DNA of 64,000 nt from Pimelobacter simplex (GTDB lineage Bacteria; Actinomycetota; Actinomycetes; Propionibacteriales; Nocardioidaceae). Position numbers and translations under genes: made by a program. Numbering within the stretch: position 1 is the stretch's first letter; every line of letters starts with the position of its first letter. A model generated the notes under the pieces. That model was not told the origin of the DNA, made no database searches, and saw only the letters and a program-made list of their open reading frames with translations. Of this stretch, positions 1 to 7,470 are shown piece after piece. The stretch lies in the NCBI RefSeq assembly GCF_024662235.1, contig NZ_CP096276.1, positions 5,518,001 through 5,582,000 on the forward strand, written 5' to 3'.

Positions 1-1459
1 GCGCGCCCTCGCCGCCCATCTGGGTCAGGCCGGTGACCGCGCTGTCGTCGCGGTCGGAGACGGTGACCATGGCGTGGCAGCCGATGCCGCCGCCGCCCAT
101 CGAGCCGTCGGGGATCGCGGTGGAGCGGTTGTGCGGGCAGCCGCTGCAGAAGTACGCCGACCGGCTGGTCGACAGCAGCGGCAGCGGGATCCGCTTGGCC
201 GGCGGCGGCTGGAGCGCCACGGTGCCCTGGAGCAGGTGGCGCATCGGCGCCAGCAGGCGACCCGAGGTGAGCTCGCCGTCGGCGGGCACCAGCGTGAGGC
301 CGGTGCTGTCCTTCTTGCCGAGCACCTGGGGTGCACCGGCCGTGCCGTAGAGGATGTCGCGGATCTGGGTCTCGACGAAGGACGTCTTGTCCTCGATCAC
401 CACGAGGCGGTCGAGTCCCGCCGCGAACCGTCGTACGACGCCGGGCTCGACGGGGCTCATCAGGCCCAGCCGGAGCACCCGGATGCCGGCCGCGTGCAGC
501 GCCTCGTCGGTGATGCCGAGGTCGGTCATCGCCTGGCGCATCGAGTCGTAGCAGCTGCCGGTGGCGACGAAGCCGGTCGTCGCGTGCGGCGGGTCGATCT
601 CGACGCGGTCGATCCCGTTGGCCGCGGCGTAGGCGCGCGCCAGCTCGGTGCGGGGGCCGACGAGCTCGGCCTCGGTGGCCACGATCGCGGTCGGGCTGAC
701 CACGAGGGGCTGCTGGCGGTAGGTGTAGGGGGCGCCGTTCCACTCGATCGAGGGGATGACCGGCGCGAGGTCGCCCACGGACGGGTCGACGACCCAGGCA
801 CCGTCGGCGACGTCGGCGACGATCTTGAGCGCGACCACGCAGCCCGAGGTCCGCGACATCTCGATGCCGTGCAGGCCGAGGGTGACGATCTCCTCGGCGT
901 TGCGCGGGAAGAGCACCGGGATGCCGAGCGCGGCCAGCGAGCGCTCGCTGACGGCCGGCACGGTCGACGACTTCGACGCCGGGTCGTCGCCGACCAGCAG
1001 CAGTGCGCCGCCGAGCGGGTGGACGCCGTACATGTTGGCGTGGCGGAGGGCGTCGGTGGCGCGGTCGAGGCCGGGGCCCTTGCCGTACCAGAAGCCGGTC
1101 ACGCCGTCGTGGGTGCGCCGGCCGAGCGGGAGCTCGATCTGGCTGCCCCACATCGAGGTGGCCGCGAGCTCCTCGTTGAGGCCGGGCACGAAGCGGATGT
1201 CGTTCTCGTCGAGCACGTCGCGCATCTCGCCGAGCATCTTGTCGAGACCGCCGAGCGGGCTGCCCTGGTAGCCGGAGATGAACGACGCCGTGCGCAGGCC
1301 GCGGCGCCGGTCGAGGGCGCGGTGCTCGACCAGGAGCCGGGCGATCGCCTGGACGCCGGTGAGCAGCATCGGCGGGCCGCCGGGGCGGTACCGGTCCGCG
1401 AGGTCGTACGACGCCGCGGGCTCGGGGCTCGTCGTGGGCCGGTCGATGAGCTCGGTCAT
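1..1459 (-). CDS. Indolepyruvate ferredoxin oxidoreductase family protein (N-terminal part, runs off window)
   Basis: This is the first ~486 codons of a large fused 2-oxoacid:ferredoxin oxidoreductase, continuing past base 1. Family members use thiamine diphosphate and Fe-S clusters to decarboxylate aryl- or branched-chain 2-oxoacids to acyl-CoA, passing electrons to ferredoxin. Translating the complement from the ATG at 1459 gives MTELIDRPTTSPEP, then the family motif GYQGSPLGGLDKML near residue 65, and close to the window edge SAYFCSGCPHNRST, the hallmark cysteine block of fused IorA-type enzymes. The start overlaps the stop of the dehydrogenase gene by 4 bases (ATGA), so the two are translationally coupled: the dehydrogenase would make the 2-oxoacid this enzyme consumes. 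The exact substrate (aromatic or branched) cannot be told from sequence. Confidence 0.88.
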   Translation of the reverse strand, partial: MTELIDRPTTSPEPAASYDLADRYRPGGPPMLLTGVQAIARLLVEHRALDRRRGLRTASFISGYQGSPLGGLDKMLGEMRDVLDENDIRFVPGLNEELAATSMWGSQIELPLGRRTHDGVTGFWYGKGPGLDRATDALRHANMYGVHPLGGALLLVGDDPASKSSTVPAVSERSLAALGIPVLFPRNAEEIVTLGLHGIEMSRTSGCVVALKIVADVADGAWVVDPSVGDLAPVIPSIEWNGAPYTYRQQPLVVSPTAIVATEAELVGPRTELARAYAAANGIDRVEIDPPHATTGFVATGSCYDSMRQAMTDLGITDEALHAAGIRVLRLGLMSPVEPGVVRRFAAGLDRLVVIEDKTSFVETQIRDILYGTAGAPQVLGKKDSTGLTLVPADGELTSGRLLAPMRHLLQGTVALQPPPAKRIPLPLLSTSRSAYFCSGCPHNRSTAIPDGSMGGGGIGCHAMVTVSDRDDSAVTGLTQMGGEGA

Positions 1460-2544
1460 CCCCGCGCCTCCCGCGCCGGGGCCGCTGCCAGTCGCTCCGC
1501 GACCACCTCGGCCGCGACGTCGAGCGGGGTCCGGCCGCCGGCCGCCGAGCGGTCCAGGATGGTGCGGACCGTGTCGGCGATCGTGCCGACCTCGGCACGG
1601 ACCTCCTCGGGCGAGCGCTTCCAGATCTCGCCGCCGACCTGGATCAGGCCGCCGGCGTTGGCGACGTAGTCGGGGACCCAGGTGATCTCGCGGCCCTGGA
1701 GCAGGCCGGCGACCGAGGAGTCGAGCAGCTGGTTGTTGGCCGCGCCGCACACGACGGCGGCCTGCAGCGCCGCGACCGAGGCGGGCGTCAGGGTCGCGCC
1801 GAGCGCGCAGGGGGCGTAGACGTCGAGCGCCGCGTCGCGCACCGACGCCAGCACGGCGACCTCGGGGTGGCGCCCGACCAGGCGGGCGACCGAGTCGGCC
1901 GACGGGTCGGCCACGGAGACCCGGGCGCCCGCGTCGAGGAGCAGCGAGACCAGGTGGGTGCCGACCTTGCCGATGCCCTCGACGCCGACGGTGCGCCCGC
2001 GCAGGCCCTCGGGGCCCCAGCGGTGCTCGGCGGCGGCGCGCATGGCGGAGAAGACGCCGTAGGCGGTGGAGAAGCCGCTGTCGCCGGAGCCGCTGTTGGT
2101 GCCCACGACGTACGAGGTGGTGGTGGCGACGACGTCGAGGTCCTCGGCCGTCGTACCGACGTCGGCGGCGGTGAAGTAGCGCCCGGACAGCGTGTCGACG
2201 AAGCGGCCGTAGGCCCGCAGCAGGTCGGGCGTCTTGGTCGTCGCGGGGTCGCCGATGATGACGGCCTTGCCGCCGCCGAGCGCGATGCCCGCGGCCGCGG
2301 CCTTGTGGGTCATGCCCTGCGAGAGGCGCAGGACGTCGGTCAGCGCGGCGCTCTCGGAGGCGTAGGGGTAGAACCGGGTGCCGCCCAGCGCCGGGCCGAG
2401 CCGGGTGTCGTGGAGCGCGATGATCGCCCGCAGACCGCTCGCCTCGTCGCGGCAGAAGACCACCTGCTCGTGGCCGGCGGTGCTCAGCTCGTCGGTGCGC
2501 TCGAAGACGAGCTCGGCGGACGGGGACGGGGCGGTGATGGTCAT
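1456..2544 (-). CDS. Valine/leucine-type amino-acid dehydrogenase (Glu/Leu/Phe/Val dehydrogenase family)
   Basis: NAD-dependent oxidative deamination of a branched-chain (or aromatic) amino acid to its 2-oxoacid. The 362-residue protein has the family length for Leu/Val dehydrogenases. It carries LGPALGGTRFYPY, the lysine-containing segment LSQGMTHKAAAAGIALGGGKAVI (two catalytic lysines), and a Rossmann motif VEGIGKVGTHL. The ATG at 2544 is preceded by a GGAG ribosome site; the frame stays open far upstream, but that extension is low-complexity and antisense to the Lrp gene. It overlaps the oxidoreductase gene downstream by 4 bases and is divergent from an Lrp regulator, which fits amino-acid-responsive control. 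Val versus Leu versus Phe preference is not resolvable here. Confidence 0.9.
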   Translation of the reverse strand: MTITAPSPSAELVFERTDELSTAGHEQVVFCRDEASGLRAIIALHDTRLGPALGGTRFYPYASESAALTDVLRLSQGMTHKAAAAGIALGGGKAVIIGDPATTKTPDLLRAYGRFVDTLSGRYFTAADVGTTAEDLDVVATTTSYVVGTNSGSGDSGFSTAYGVFSAMRAAAEHRWGPEGLRGRTVGVEGIGKVGTHLVSLLLDAGARVSVADPSADSVARLVGRHPEVAVLASVRDAALDVYAPCALGATLTPASVAALQAAVVCGAANNQLLDSSVAGLLQGREITWVPDYVANAGGLIQVGGEIWKRSPEEVRAEVGTIADTVRTILDRSAAGGRTPLDVAAEVVAERLAAAPAREARG

Positions 2545-2679
2545 CAGGCTCTCCAGGGGGCAGGGGGAGTGCGGGCGGGTCGCAGGGACGAGCCTGGCGC
2601 CCAGGTGCGCCGGGTCACAACCTCGATCCCGCACTTTGGCGACGATCCGCAACCTCTGCTCCCGCGCCTGCGCCCGAGG

Positions 2680-2716
2680 CGCAACAAAGGCACTGTCGGG
2701 CGTACGCTTCGTTGCG
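2680..2716. promoter_or_regulatory. Probable Lrp operator and leaderless promoter between vdh and lrp
   Basis: CGCAAC at 2680-2685 is repeated inverted as GTTGCG at 2711-2716, and another CGCAAC lies at 2648-2653. A -10-like TACGCT (2703-2708) is followed by seven bases and the GTG of the Lrp gene, so its transcript is probably leaderless. The spacing of half-sites suits an Lrp-type octamer wrapping the divergent promoter. Inference from sequence only. Confidence 0.5.
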
Positions 2717-3165
2717 TGAGCGAGCAAGCCATCCTCGACCAGACCGACCGTGCGATCCTCGACCTCCTGCGCGAGAACGCCCGGCGCCCCCTCCGCGAGA
2801 TCGCCACCGCCGTCGGCCTGACCGTCGCCCCGGTCCAGCGCCGCATCGCCCGCCTCGAGAAGGTCGGCGTCATCGAGCGCTACACCGTCCAGGTCAACCA
2901 CGGCCGGATCGCCACCGGCATCGAGGCCGTCACCGAGCTCCAGTTCGCCGACGACCTCGACCTCGCCCAGATCATGGAGTACGTCGCCCAGATCCCCGAG
3001 GTCGAGGAGGTCCTCACCCTCGCCGGCGACCCCGACGCCCTCGTCCGGGTCCGCGTCGACGGCGTCGAGGACCTGCGCCGCGTGGTCAGCCAGCTCCGCT
3101 CCAGCGGCCCCATCGCCAGCACCAAGACCCTCGTCATCCTCGAGGGCTGGACCCGCTTCGGCTGA
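2716..3165 (+). CDS. Lrp/AsnC family transcriptional regulator
   Basis: A 149-residue Lrp/AsnC protein with an N-terminal winged HTH (residues ~6-60; LDQTDRAILDLLRENARRPLREIA) and a C-terminal RAM ligand domain (~70-145; EVEEVLTLAGDPDALVRV). I place the start at GTG 2716 (VSEQAILDQTD) because it gives the normal family N-terminus and lies seven bases after a TACGCT -10 box. The frame is open upstream, but that part has no family similarity. It is divergent from the amino-acid dehydrogenase/ferredoxin oxidoreductase operon and is the likely local regulator, sensing an amino acid or 2-oxoacid. Confidence 0.92.
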   Translation: MSEQAILDQTDRAILDLLRENARRPLREIATAVGLTVAPVQRRIARLEKVGVIERYTVQVNHGRIATGIEAVTELQFADDLDLAQIMEYVAQIPEVEEVLTLAGDPDALVRVRVDGVEDLRRVVSQLRSSGPIASTKTLVILEGWTRFG

Positions 3166-3178
3166 CCCCACCCCCCGC

Positions 3179-3244
3179 CGAAGTCGCACGGTTCGACCCC
3201 CGAAGTCGCAGGGTTGCGGCACCGAGGGCGCAGGGTTGCCCGGT
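3179..3244. repeat. 22-bp periodic repeat array, locus 1 (three units)
   Basis: Three contiguous 22-bp units begin at 3179, 3201 and 3223 with CGAAGTCGCACGG, CGAAGTCGCAGGG and CGAGGGCGCAGGG. They lie just after the Lrp stop and before the GntR promoter. The same degenerate unit occurs near 12.9, 18.1 and 26.6 kb. There are no spacers between units, so this is not CRISPR. Function unknown. Confidence 0.75.
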
Positions 3245-3298
3245 CCACTCCCTCGGCCACCGCGCGGGGGAGCGGCGCGCCTCCTCTAGGGTGGCGCC

Positions 3299-4018
3299 AT
3301 GACGGGGTCCGAGCTGCCGGAGCCGGTCGAGCGCCGGTTGCAGCGGCTCTGGACCGAGGCCGCCGAGCGGGGCGCGGCGATGCCGAGCGAGATCGCGCTG
3401 GCCTCGTCGCTCGAGGTCAGCCGGCCGGCGGTGCGCGAGGCGCTGGTGCGGCTCGAGGAGCGCGGGTTCATCCATCGGCGCAAGGGCGCCGACACGACGG
3501 TCAACAGCTCGCTGCTCGGCATCCCGGCGCGCTTCGAGCAGCGGCTCGACAGCTCCGAGCTGATCGCCGCGATGGGCCGTACGCCGTCCCTCGACGTGGT
3601 CGACGTGCGCGTCGAGGAGGTCACGCTCGACGAGGCCCACGAGCACGACGTGTCGCCCCGCCAGACCGTCCTCCGTACGACGAAGGTGTGGTCGGCCGAC
3701 GGCGAGCCGGTGCTCGTCGCGCGCGACGTGGTGCCGGTGCTGACCCGGACCGATCCCGAGAGCCTCGACCCCGCGACGCCGATGGTCGACCTGGCGATCG
3801 CGCTGACCGGTGAGCGGGTCGGGTGGGAGCTGGTGTTCCCCGGTGCCGACGGGCTCTCGGACGACGAGGCCGCGCTGACCGGGCGGGCGGCCGGCGAGCC
3901 CGCGATGACGTTGGACGCCACGGGGATCAGCCGGACCGGCCGGGTCTGCTACTGGACCCGCGAGGTGCACCTGCGCGGGGCGTTCCGCTACGCGATGGTG
4001 CGCCGCGCGGACTGGTAG
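3299..4018 (+). CDS. GntR/HutC-type transcriptional regulator with UTRA domain
   Basis: A 239-residue regulator: winged HTH at residues ~10-75 (MPSEIALASSLEVSRPAVREALVRLEERGFIHRRKGADT), then a UTRA-like ligand-binding domain to the C-terminus. A -10-like TAGGGT (3287-3292) followed by six bases and ATG 3299 suggests a leaderless mRNA. It is convergent with an amidohydrolase-OsmC operon whose upstream region carries duplicated TGTCAGACA palindromes, a plausible target. The ligand is unknown; an amidohydrolase substrate such as a pyrimidine or triazine-like compound is a guess. Confidence 0.87.
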   Translation: MTGSELPEPVERRLQRLWTEAAERGAAMPSEIALASSLEVSRPAVREALVRLEERGFIHRRKGADTTVNSSLLGIPARFEQRLDSSELIAAMGRTPSLDVVDVRVEEVTLDEAHEHDVSPRQTVLRTTKVWSADGEPVLVARDVVPVLTRTDPESLDPATPMVDLAIALTGERVGWELVFPGADGLSDDEAALTGRAAGEPAMTLDATGISRTGRVCYWTREVHLRGAFRYAMVRRADW

Positions 4019-4039
4019 TCCGCGCGGCGCACGTTGCGC

Positions 4040-5284
4040 TCAGCGCAGGATCCGGGTCCGGGTCTCGGACTCCGCGATCACGCGGCCGCGCCGCACGACC
4101 CACCGCGGGCGGGCGTGCTCGGTGAGGACGTCGCGCACCGACTCGTACGGGTGCACGCAGAGGTCGGCGGTGTGGCCGACCGCGATCCCGTGGTCCGGTA
4201 CGCCGAGCACGTCAGCCGCCCGGGTGGTGATGAGCTCGAGCAGCAGCCGCTGGTCCTCGTGGGTGAGGAAGCGCAGGGTGTGCGCCGCCAGGAAGGCGAC
4301 CTCCAGCATGTTGTTGCGGCCGAACGGGTAGTACGCGTCCTCGACGTCGTCCTGCCCGAGCGCGACGGCGATGCCGTCCTCGGCGAAGTCGCGCACCGGC
4401 AGGTGCAGCGGCCCGGTGTGCGGGTCGGAGACGAAGCCGAGGCCGGCCGCCTGGGCGAGGTCCATCAGCCGCTGCAGCGTGGGCTGGGGGTACTCCGCCA
4501 GGGCCCGAGCGTGGCACGCGACGCCGCGGCCCTGGAGGCCGTGGTCGAGCATCGCCTGGGCGAGCATCTGGGTGGTGCGCAGGCTCGGGTCGCCGGCGTC
4601 GTCGACGAGCATCGCGACGCGCTTGCCCTGCTCGCTCGCGAGCCGGCACGCCCACGTGACGTGGGCCTGGGCGTCGGCGTCGGTCATCTCGATCCAGGGG
4701 ATGCCGCCGACGACGTCGGCGCCCATCCGCAGCGCCTCCTCGCACAGCTCGGCCGCGCCGGGGTCGCGGATCAGCCCGTCCTGGGGGAAGGCGACGACCT
4801 GGAGGTCGAGCAGGTCGCGGTACTCCTCGCGGACCTCGAGCACCGCCTCCATGCCGACCAGGCGCGCGGTCGTGTCGACGTCGACGAACGTCTGCATGTG
4901 CAGCGTGCCGTTCTCGACAGCGGCGTCGAGCGCGCGACGGATGTTGGGGACCAGCCACGAGCGGTCGTACTGTCGCTTGACCTGGCTGGCCTCGCGCACG
5001 ATGGAGCGCAGCGCGGCCCCCATGTTCCCCGACGTGTACGCCGCCAGGGCGCCGTCGCCCGCACGGTCGAGCGAGTGCACCTTCTCCAGGTGCAGGTGGC
5101 CGTTGACGAAGGTCGGGGTGACGAGCCGACCCTCGGCGTCGATCGTGGTCGTCGCGGTGGTGCCCGCCGGCGGCTCGGGCGCGACGAACACGTAGCGCCC
5201 GTCGCGCACACCGAGCGCGACGACGGAGCCGTCGGTCAGCCGGGCGCCGGTGACGAGGAGGTCGACCTGCTCGGGGGCGCTCAT
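4040..5284 (-). CDS. Cytosine-deaminase-like amidohydrolase
   Basis: A 414-residue metal-dependent amidohydrolase of the cytosine deaminase/isopropylammelide hydrolase type. Visible are the first metal motif NGHLHLEK (residues ~62-69), CHARAL around residue 255, and GQDDVEDAYYPFGRNNML near 310, equal to the CodA aspartate region. The segment where CodA has H-C-D-E reads MLVDD here, so the third metal histidine appears absent and the catalytic Glu is Asp. The substrate may therefore differ from cytosine. Its start codon overlaps the OsmC stop by 4 bases, so the two form an operon. The nearby convergent GntR regulator is a candidate controller. Confidence 0.82.
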   Translation of the reverse strand: MSAPEQVDLLVTGARLTDGSVVALGVRDGRYVFVAPEPPAGTTATTTIDAEGRLVTPTFVNGHLHLEKVHSLDRAGDGALAAYTSGNMGAALRSIVREASQVKRQYDRSWLVPNIRRALDAAVENGTLHMQTFVDVDTTARLVGMEAVLEVREEYRDLLDLQVVAFPQDGLIRDPGAAELCEEALRMGADVVGGIPWIEMTDADAQAHVTWACRLASEQGKRVAMLVDDAGDPSLRTTQMLAQAMLDHGLQGRGVACHARALAEYPQPTLQRLMDLAQAAGLGFVSDPHTGPLHLPVRDFAEDGIAVALGQDDVEDAYYPFGRNNMLEVAFLAAHTLRFLTHEDQRLLLELITTRAADVLGVPDHGIAVGHTADLCVHPYESVRDVLTEHARPRWVVRRGRVIAESETRTRILR

Positions 5285-5751
5285 GCCGCCACCTCGAACG
5301 CGACGCTCTCCTGCAGGTTGAGCGCCCGGCGCAGGGTGTTGCCGACCGGGCAGGTCTCGATGCCCTGGCGCAGCGCGTCCTGCTGCTCGGCGGTGAGGTC
5401 GCCGCGCACGGTGACCTCGGCGATGATCCGGGAGATCCGCAGCTCGCGCTCGCCCGGGTCGAGCGGGCCGGAGGTCGGGCGGTTGACCCGCAGCGAGAGC
5501 CGGATCGTCGCGTCGTCGTACTCGAAGCCGCCCTGCCGGGCGACGCCGCGCAGGGTGCCGGCCATGCAGCCGCCGAGGGCGGACAGCACGAGGCCGAACG
5601 GGTTGGGCGCCGTGCCGTCGCCGTCGAACTCGCGCGGCTCGTCGATGACGACGGTGTGCTCGCCGCCGACGACGGCGAGCGAGGCGTAGTTGGTCAGGCT
5701 GTGGACGACGACATCGCGGTTGGCCGACGCCACGGTGGTTTCAGCGGTCAC
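5281..5751 (-). CDS. OsmC family protein
   Basis: A 156-residue OsmC/Ohr-fold protein, a family of thiol-dependent hydroperoxide reductases. The two redox cysteines are present in GGCMAGTL (~residue 62) and ETCPVGNTL (~132), within the usual OsmC framework (NPFGLVLSALGGC). I chose GTG 5751 because GGGAGG lies at the right distance upstream; an ATG at 5811 is in frame, but it lies inside a palindromic operator and adds residues foreign to the family. It is first in an operon with the amidohydrolase (ATGA overlap). Confidence 0.88.
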   Translation of the reverse strand: MTAETTVASANRDVVVHSLTNYASLAVVGGEHTVVIDEPREFDGDGTAPNPFGLVLSALGGCMAGTLRGVARQGGFEYDDATIRLSLRVNRPTSGPLDPGERELRISRIIAEVTVRGDLTAEQQDALRQGIETCPVGNTLRRALNLQESVAFEVAA

Positions 5752-5778
5752 GGGGGACCTCCCTGAGGGCGGAGAATC

Positions 5779-5812
5779 TGTCAGACATGAGATTCCCCAC
5801 ATGTCAGACATG
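5779..5812. promoter_or_regulatory. Duplicated TGTCAGACA palindrome upstream of osmC-amidohydrolase operon
   Basis: TGTCAGACA occurs at 5779-5787 and again at 5802-5810, centres 23 bp apart (about two helical turns). The second copy extends to the palindrome CATGTCAGACATG (5800-5812). It lies 28-61 bases upstream of the OsmC start. The likely binder is the neighbouring GntR/UTRA regulator; this pairing is inferred. Confidence 0.6.
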
Positions 5813-6111
5813 TGTCAAGACCTTGCGGGGCGCCCGCGGGCCGGATCGTCAGGAATCGCCCTCCGGGACTGGCGATCGGGGCACTTCTTGCCGGTGCACG
5901 CCCCGGCCCGGAAGGCCACGCGCGCGCCCGCCGGCGGCCCGAAATTCCCTACCTAGCATTCGCTCGGTTTCCCTCGTACTATGACTACTCGAAATACCCC
6001 GGAAGGAAACAGCGAGGAGCTCGGGCCCTCGCCGGCCCTCGCCCCCGGGGTACCTCGATCTGACCGCGCCGTCTCGGGTTCGCGGATCGCCGGCGTCTGT
6101 CACCTCAAACA

Positions 6112-6125
6112 ATCAAGCGCTTGCT
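6112..6125. promoter_or_regulatory. KstR2-type operator (site 1 of ABC importer promoter)
   Basis: ATCAAGCGCTTGCT matches the published mycobacterial KstR2 consensus AnCAAGnnCTTGnT exactly. It abuts a probable -35 TTGACC (6125-6130), which is 18 bases from TAGCGT (6149-6154). The rest of the 5752-6203 gap holds the GntR-type palindromes, a second copy of this box and nothing coding that I can support. Confidence 0.75.
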
Positions 6126-6160
6126 TGACCGTTGTGACAGAGGTCATCTAGCGTCGAACT

Positions 6161-6174
6161 AGCAAGCGCTTGGT
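6161..6174. promoter_or_regulatory. KstR2-type operator (site 2 of ABC importer promoter)
   Basis: AGCAAGCGCTTGGT is an exact match to AnCAAGnnCTTGnT. It lies 49 bp centre-to-centre from the first box and at the expected transcription start downstream of the TAGCGT -10. Two boxes bracketing the promoter suggest tight repression of the transporter. Confidence 0.75.
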
Positions 6175-6203
6175 TTGCTGGAAGTCATCAGAAGGAAACT
6201 GGG

Positions 6204-7394
6204 ATGAAGACACGTCTGTTCAAGGTGGTCGGTGGCCTCGCTGCCCTCGCTCTCGTCGCCGCCGGCTGTGCCGGTGAGGACTCGAGCGGAAGCGACGACG
6301 AGTACCACGTGCTGGTGCTCGGTGGCGTCTCGGCCGAGGGTGTGCTGGCGGACAACGCCTCCACCTCGGTGCTCTCGGCCAAGGCCGGGGTCGAGCTCGT
6401 CAACAAGAACGGCGGCATCGACGGCAAGAAGGTCACCATCAAGGTCGTCGACGACCAGGCCGACCCGACCGTCGCCGTCACCAAGCTGCGCGAGGCGATC
6501 GCCAAGGGCAAGCCCGACCTGGTCCTGAACTCGGGACCGTCGACGGTCGCCGACGCGACCCTGCCGATCCTCAAGCAGAACAACATCCTGTCCTTCAACA
6601 TCGGCCCGACGGAGACCTCGGCCGACCCGAAGGCCTTCCCGCTCAACTTCGACCTGTCGGCGAGCGCGCAGAACCAGCTCGACGCCTTCCCGCCGTACTT
6701 CGCGGAGAAGGGCTACAAGAAGGTCGGCATCCTGCACGGCTCCAGCTCCTACGGCGAGGTCTACGGCGCCGCCGCCGAGAAGACCTTCGACGGGGCCGGC
6801 CTCGACGTCGTCGCCAACGAGGAGTACGACGTCGCGGCGCTCGACATGACCGCCCAGCTCGAGGCGATCCGCTCGAAGAACCCCGACGCGCTCGTCCTCG
6901 ACGCGTACGGCGCCCCGCTCGGCTACGTCCTCAAGGGCGTGGAGAAGCTCGGTTGGGACATCCCGATCGTCGGCAACACCTCGGTCGCCGCGACCGGCCT
7001 GATCTCCACCGAGCCGCCGTCCGGCGTCCTGGGCACCCCGGCCGTGAAGAACCTGGTCATGCAGGTCTACAAGAGCACCGCCAAGGACCCGGCCGCGACC
7101 GACGTCAACGACCTCGTCGCCCGGATGAAGGCCATCGACCCGATCAAGTCGACCCTCATCGTGGCCTACAACAACGACGCCCTGGCGCTCGTCCAGGCCG
7201 CTGCCGAGAAGGCCGGCTCGACCGACCCGAAGAAGCTCGCCGAGGCGCTCACGGACTCCTCCGTGCAGCAGGACGCGACCACCGCCGTGATCGGCACCTA
7301 CCTCTTCAGCGCCGACTCGCACGCCGCGAACCCCGGCCCCGAGGAGTTCGCGTTCATCGCCCCGGGCCCGCTCGTGGACGGCCAGTTCCAGTAA
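6204..7394 (+). CDS. ABC importer substrate-binding lipoprotein (LivK-like)
   Basis: A 396-residue type I periplasmic-binding-fold protein of the branched-chain amino acid/amide (HAAT) class. A signal peptide ends in the lipobox LVAAGC with lipidated Cys22. Mature features include ELVNKNGGIDGKKVTIKVVDDQADP and GILHGSSSYGEVYG, typical of LivK relatives. ATG 6204 has AAGGA 8 bases upstream. It is followed by a strong hairpin and then permease and ATPase genes. Two KstR2-type boxes precede it, so the ligand is likely a catabolite of the regulon (e.g. a polycyclic acid) rather than an amino acid; this is inference. Confidence 0.9.
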   Translation: MKTRLFKVVGGLAALALVAAGCAGEDSSGSDDEYHVLVLGGVSAEGVLADNASTSVLSAKAGVELVNKNGGIDGKKVTIKVVDDQADPTVAVTKLREAIAKGKPDLVLNSGPSTVADATLPILKQNNILSFNIGPTETSADPKAFPLNFDLSASAQNQLDAFPPYFAEKGYKKVGILHGSSSYGEVYGAAAEKTFDGAGLDVVANEEYDVAALDMTAQLEAIRSKNPDALVLDAYGAPLGYVLKGVEKLGWDIPIVGNTSVAATGLISTEPPSGVLGTPAVKNLVMQVYKSTAKDPAATDVNDLVARMKAIDPIKSTLIVAYNNDALALVQAAAEKAGSTDPKKLAEALTDSSVQQDATTAVIGTYLFSADSHAANPGPEEFAFIAPGPLVDGQFQ

Positions 7395-7405
7395 CCACCT
7401 GAGGT

Positions 7406-7438
7406 GCCGGTGGGGCGGGAATCTCCCGCCCCACCGGC
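7406..7438 (+). terminator. Perfect 15-bp stem hairpin between binding protein and permease
   Basis: Arms at 7406-7420 and 7424-7438 are exactly complementary with a 3-base loop, followed by CTTTC. Inside an importer operon this probably acts as partial terminator or 3' stabiliser, giving more binding protein than permease, a common design in such operons. Confidence 0.8.
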
Positions 7439-7470
7439 CTTTCACCCGTTCGACGACCCGAGGAAGCACC

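Noticed and set aside
5752..6203. Small ORFs in the gap before the importer (e.g. 5812-6063)
   Set aside because: No ribosome site or family similarity; they overlap operators and the promoter.
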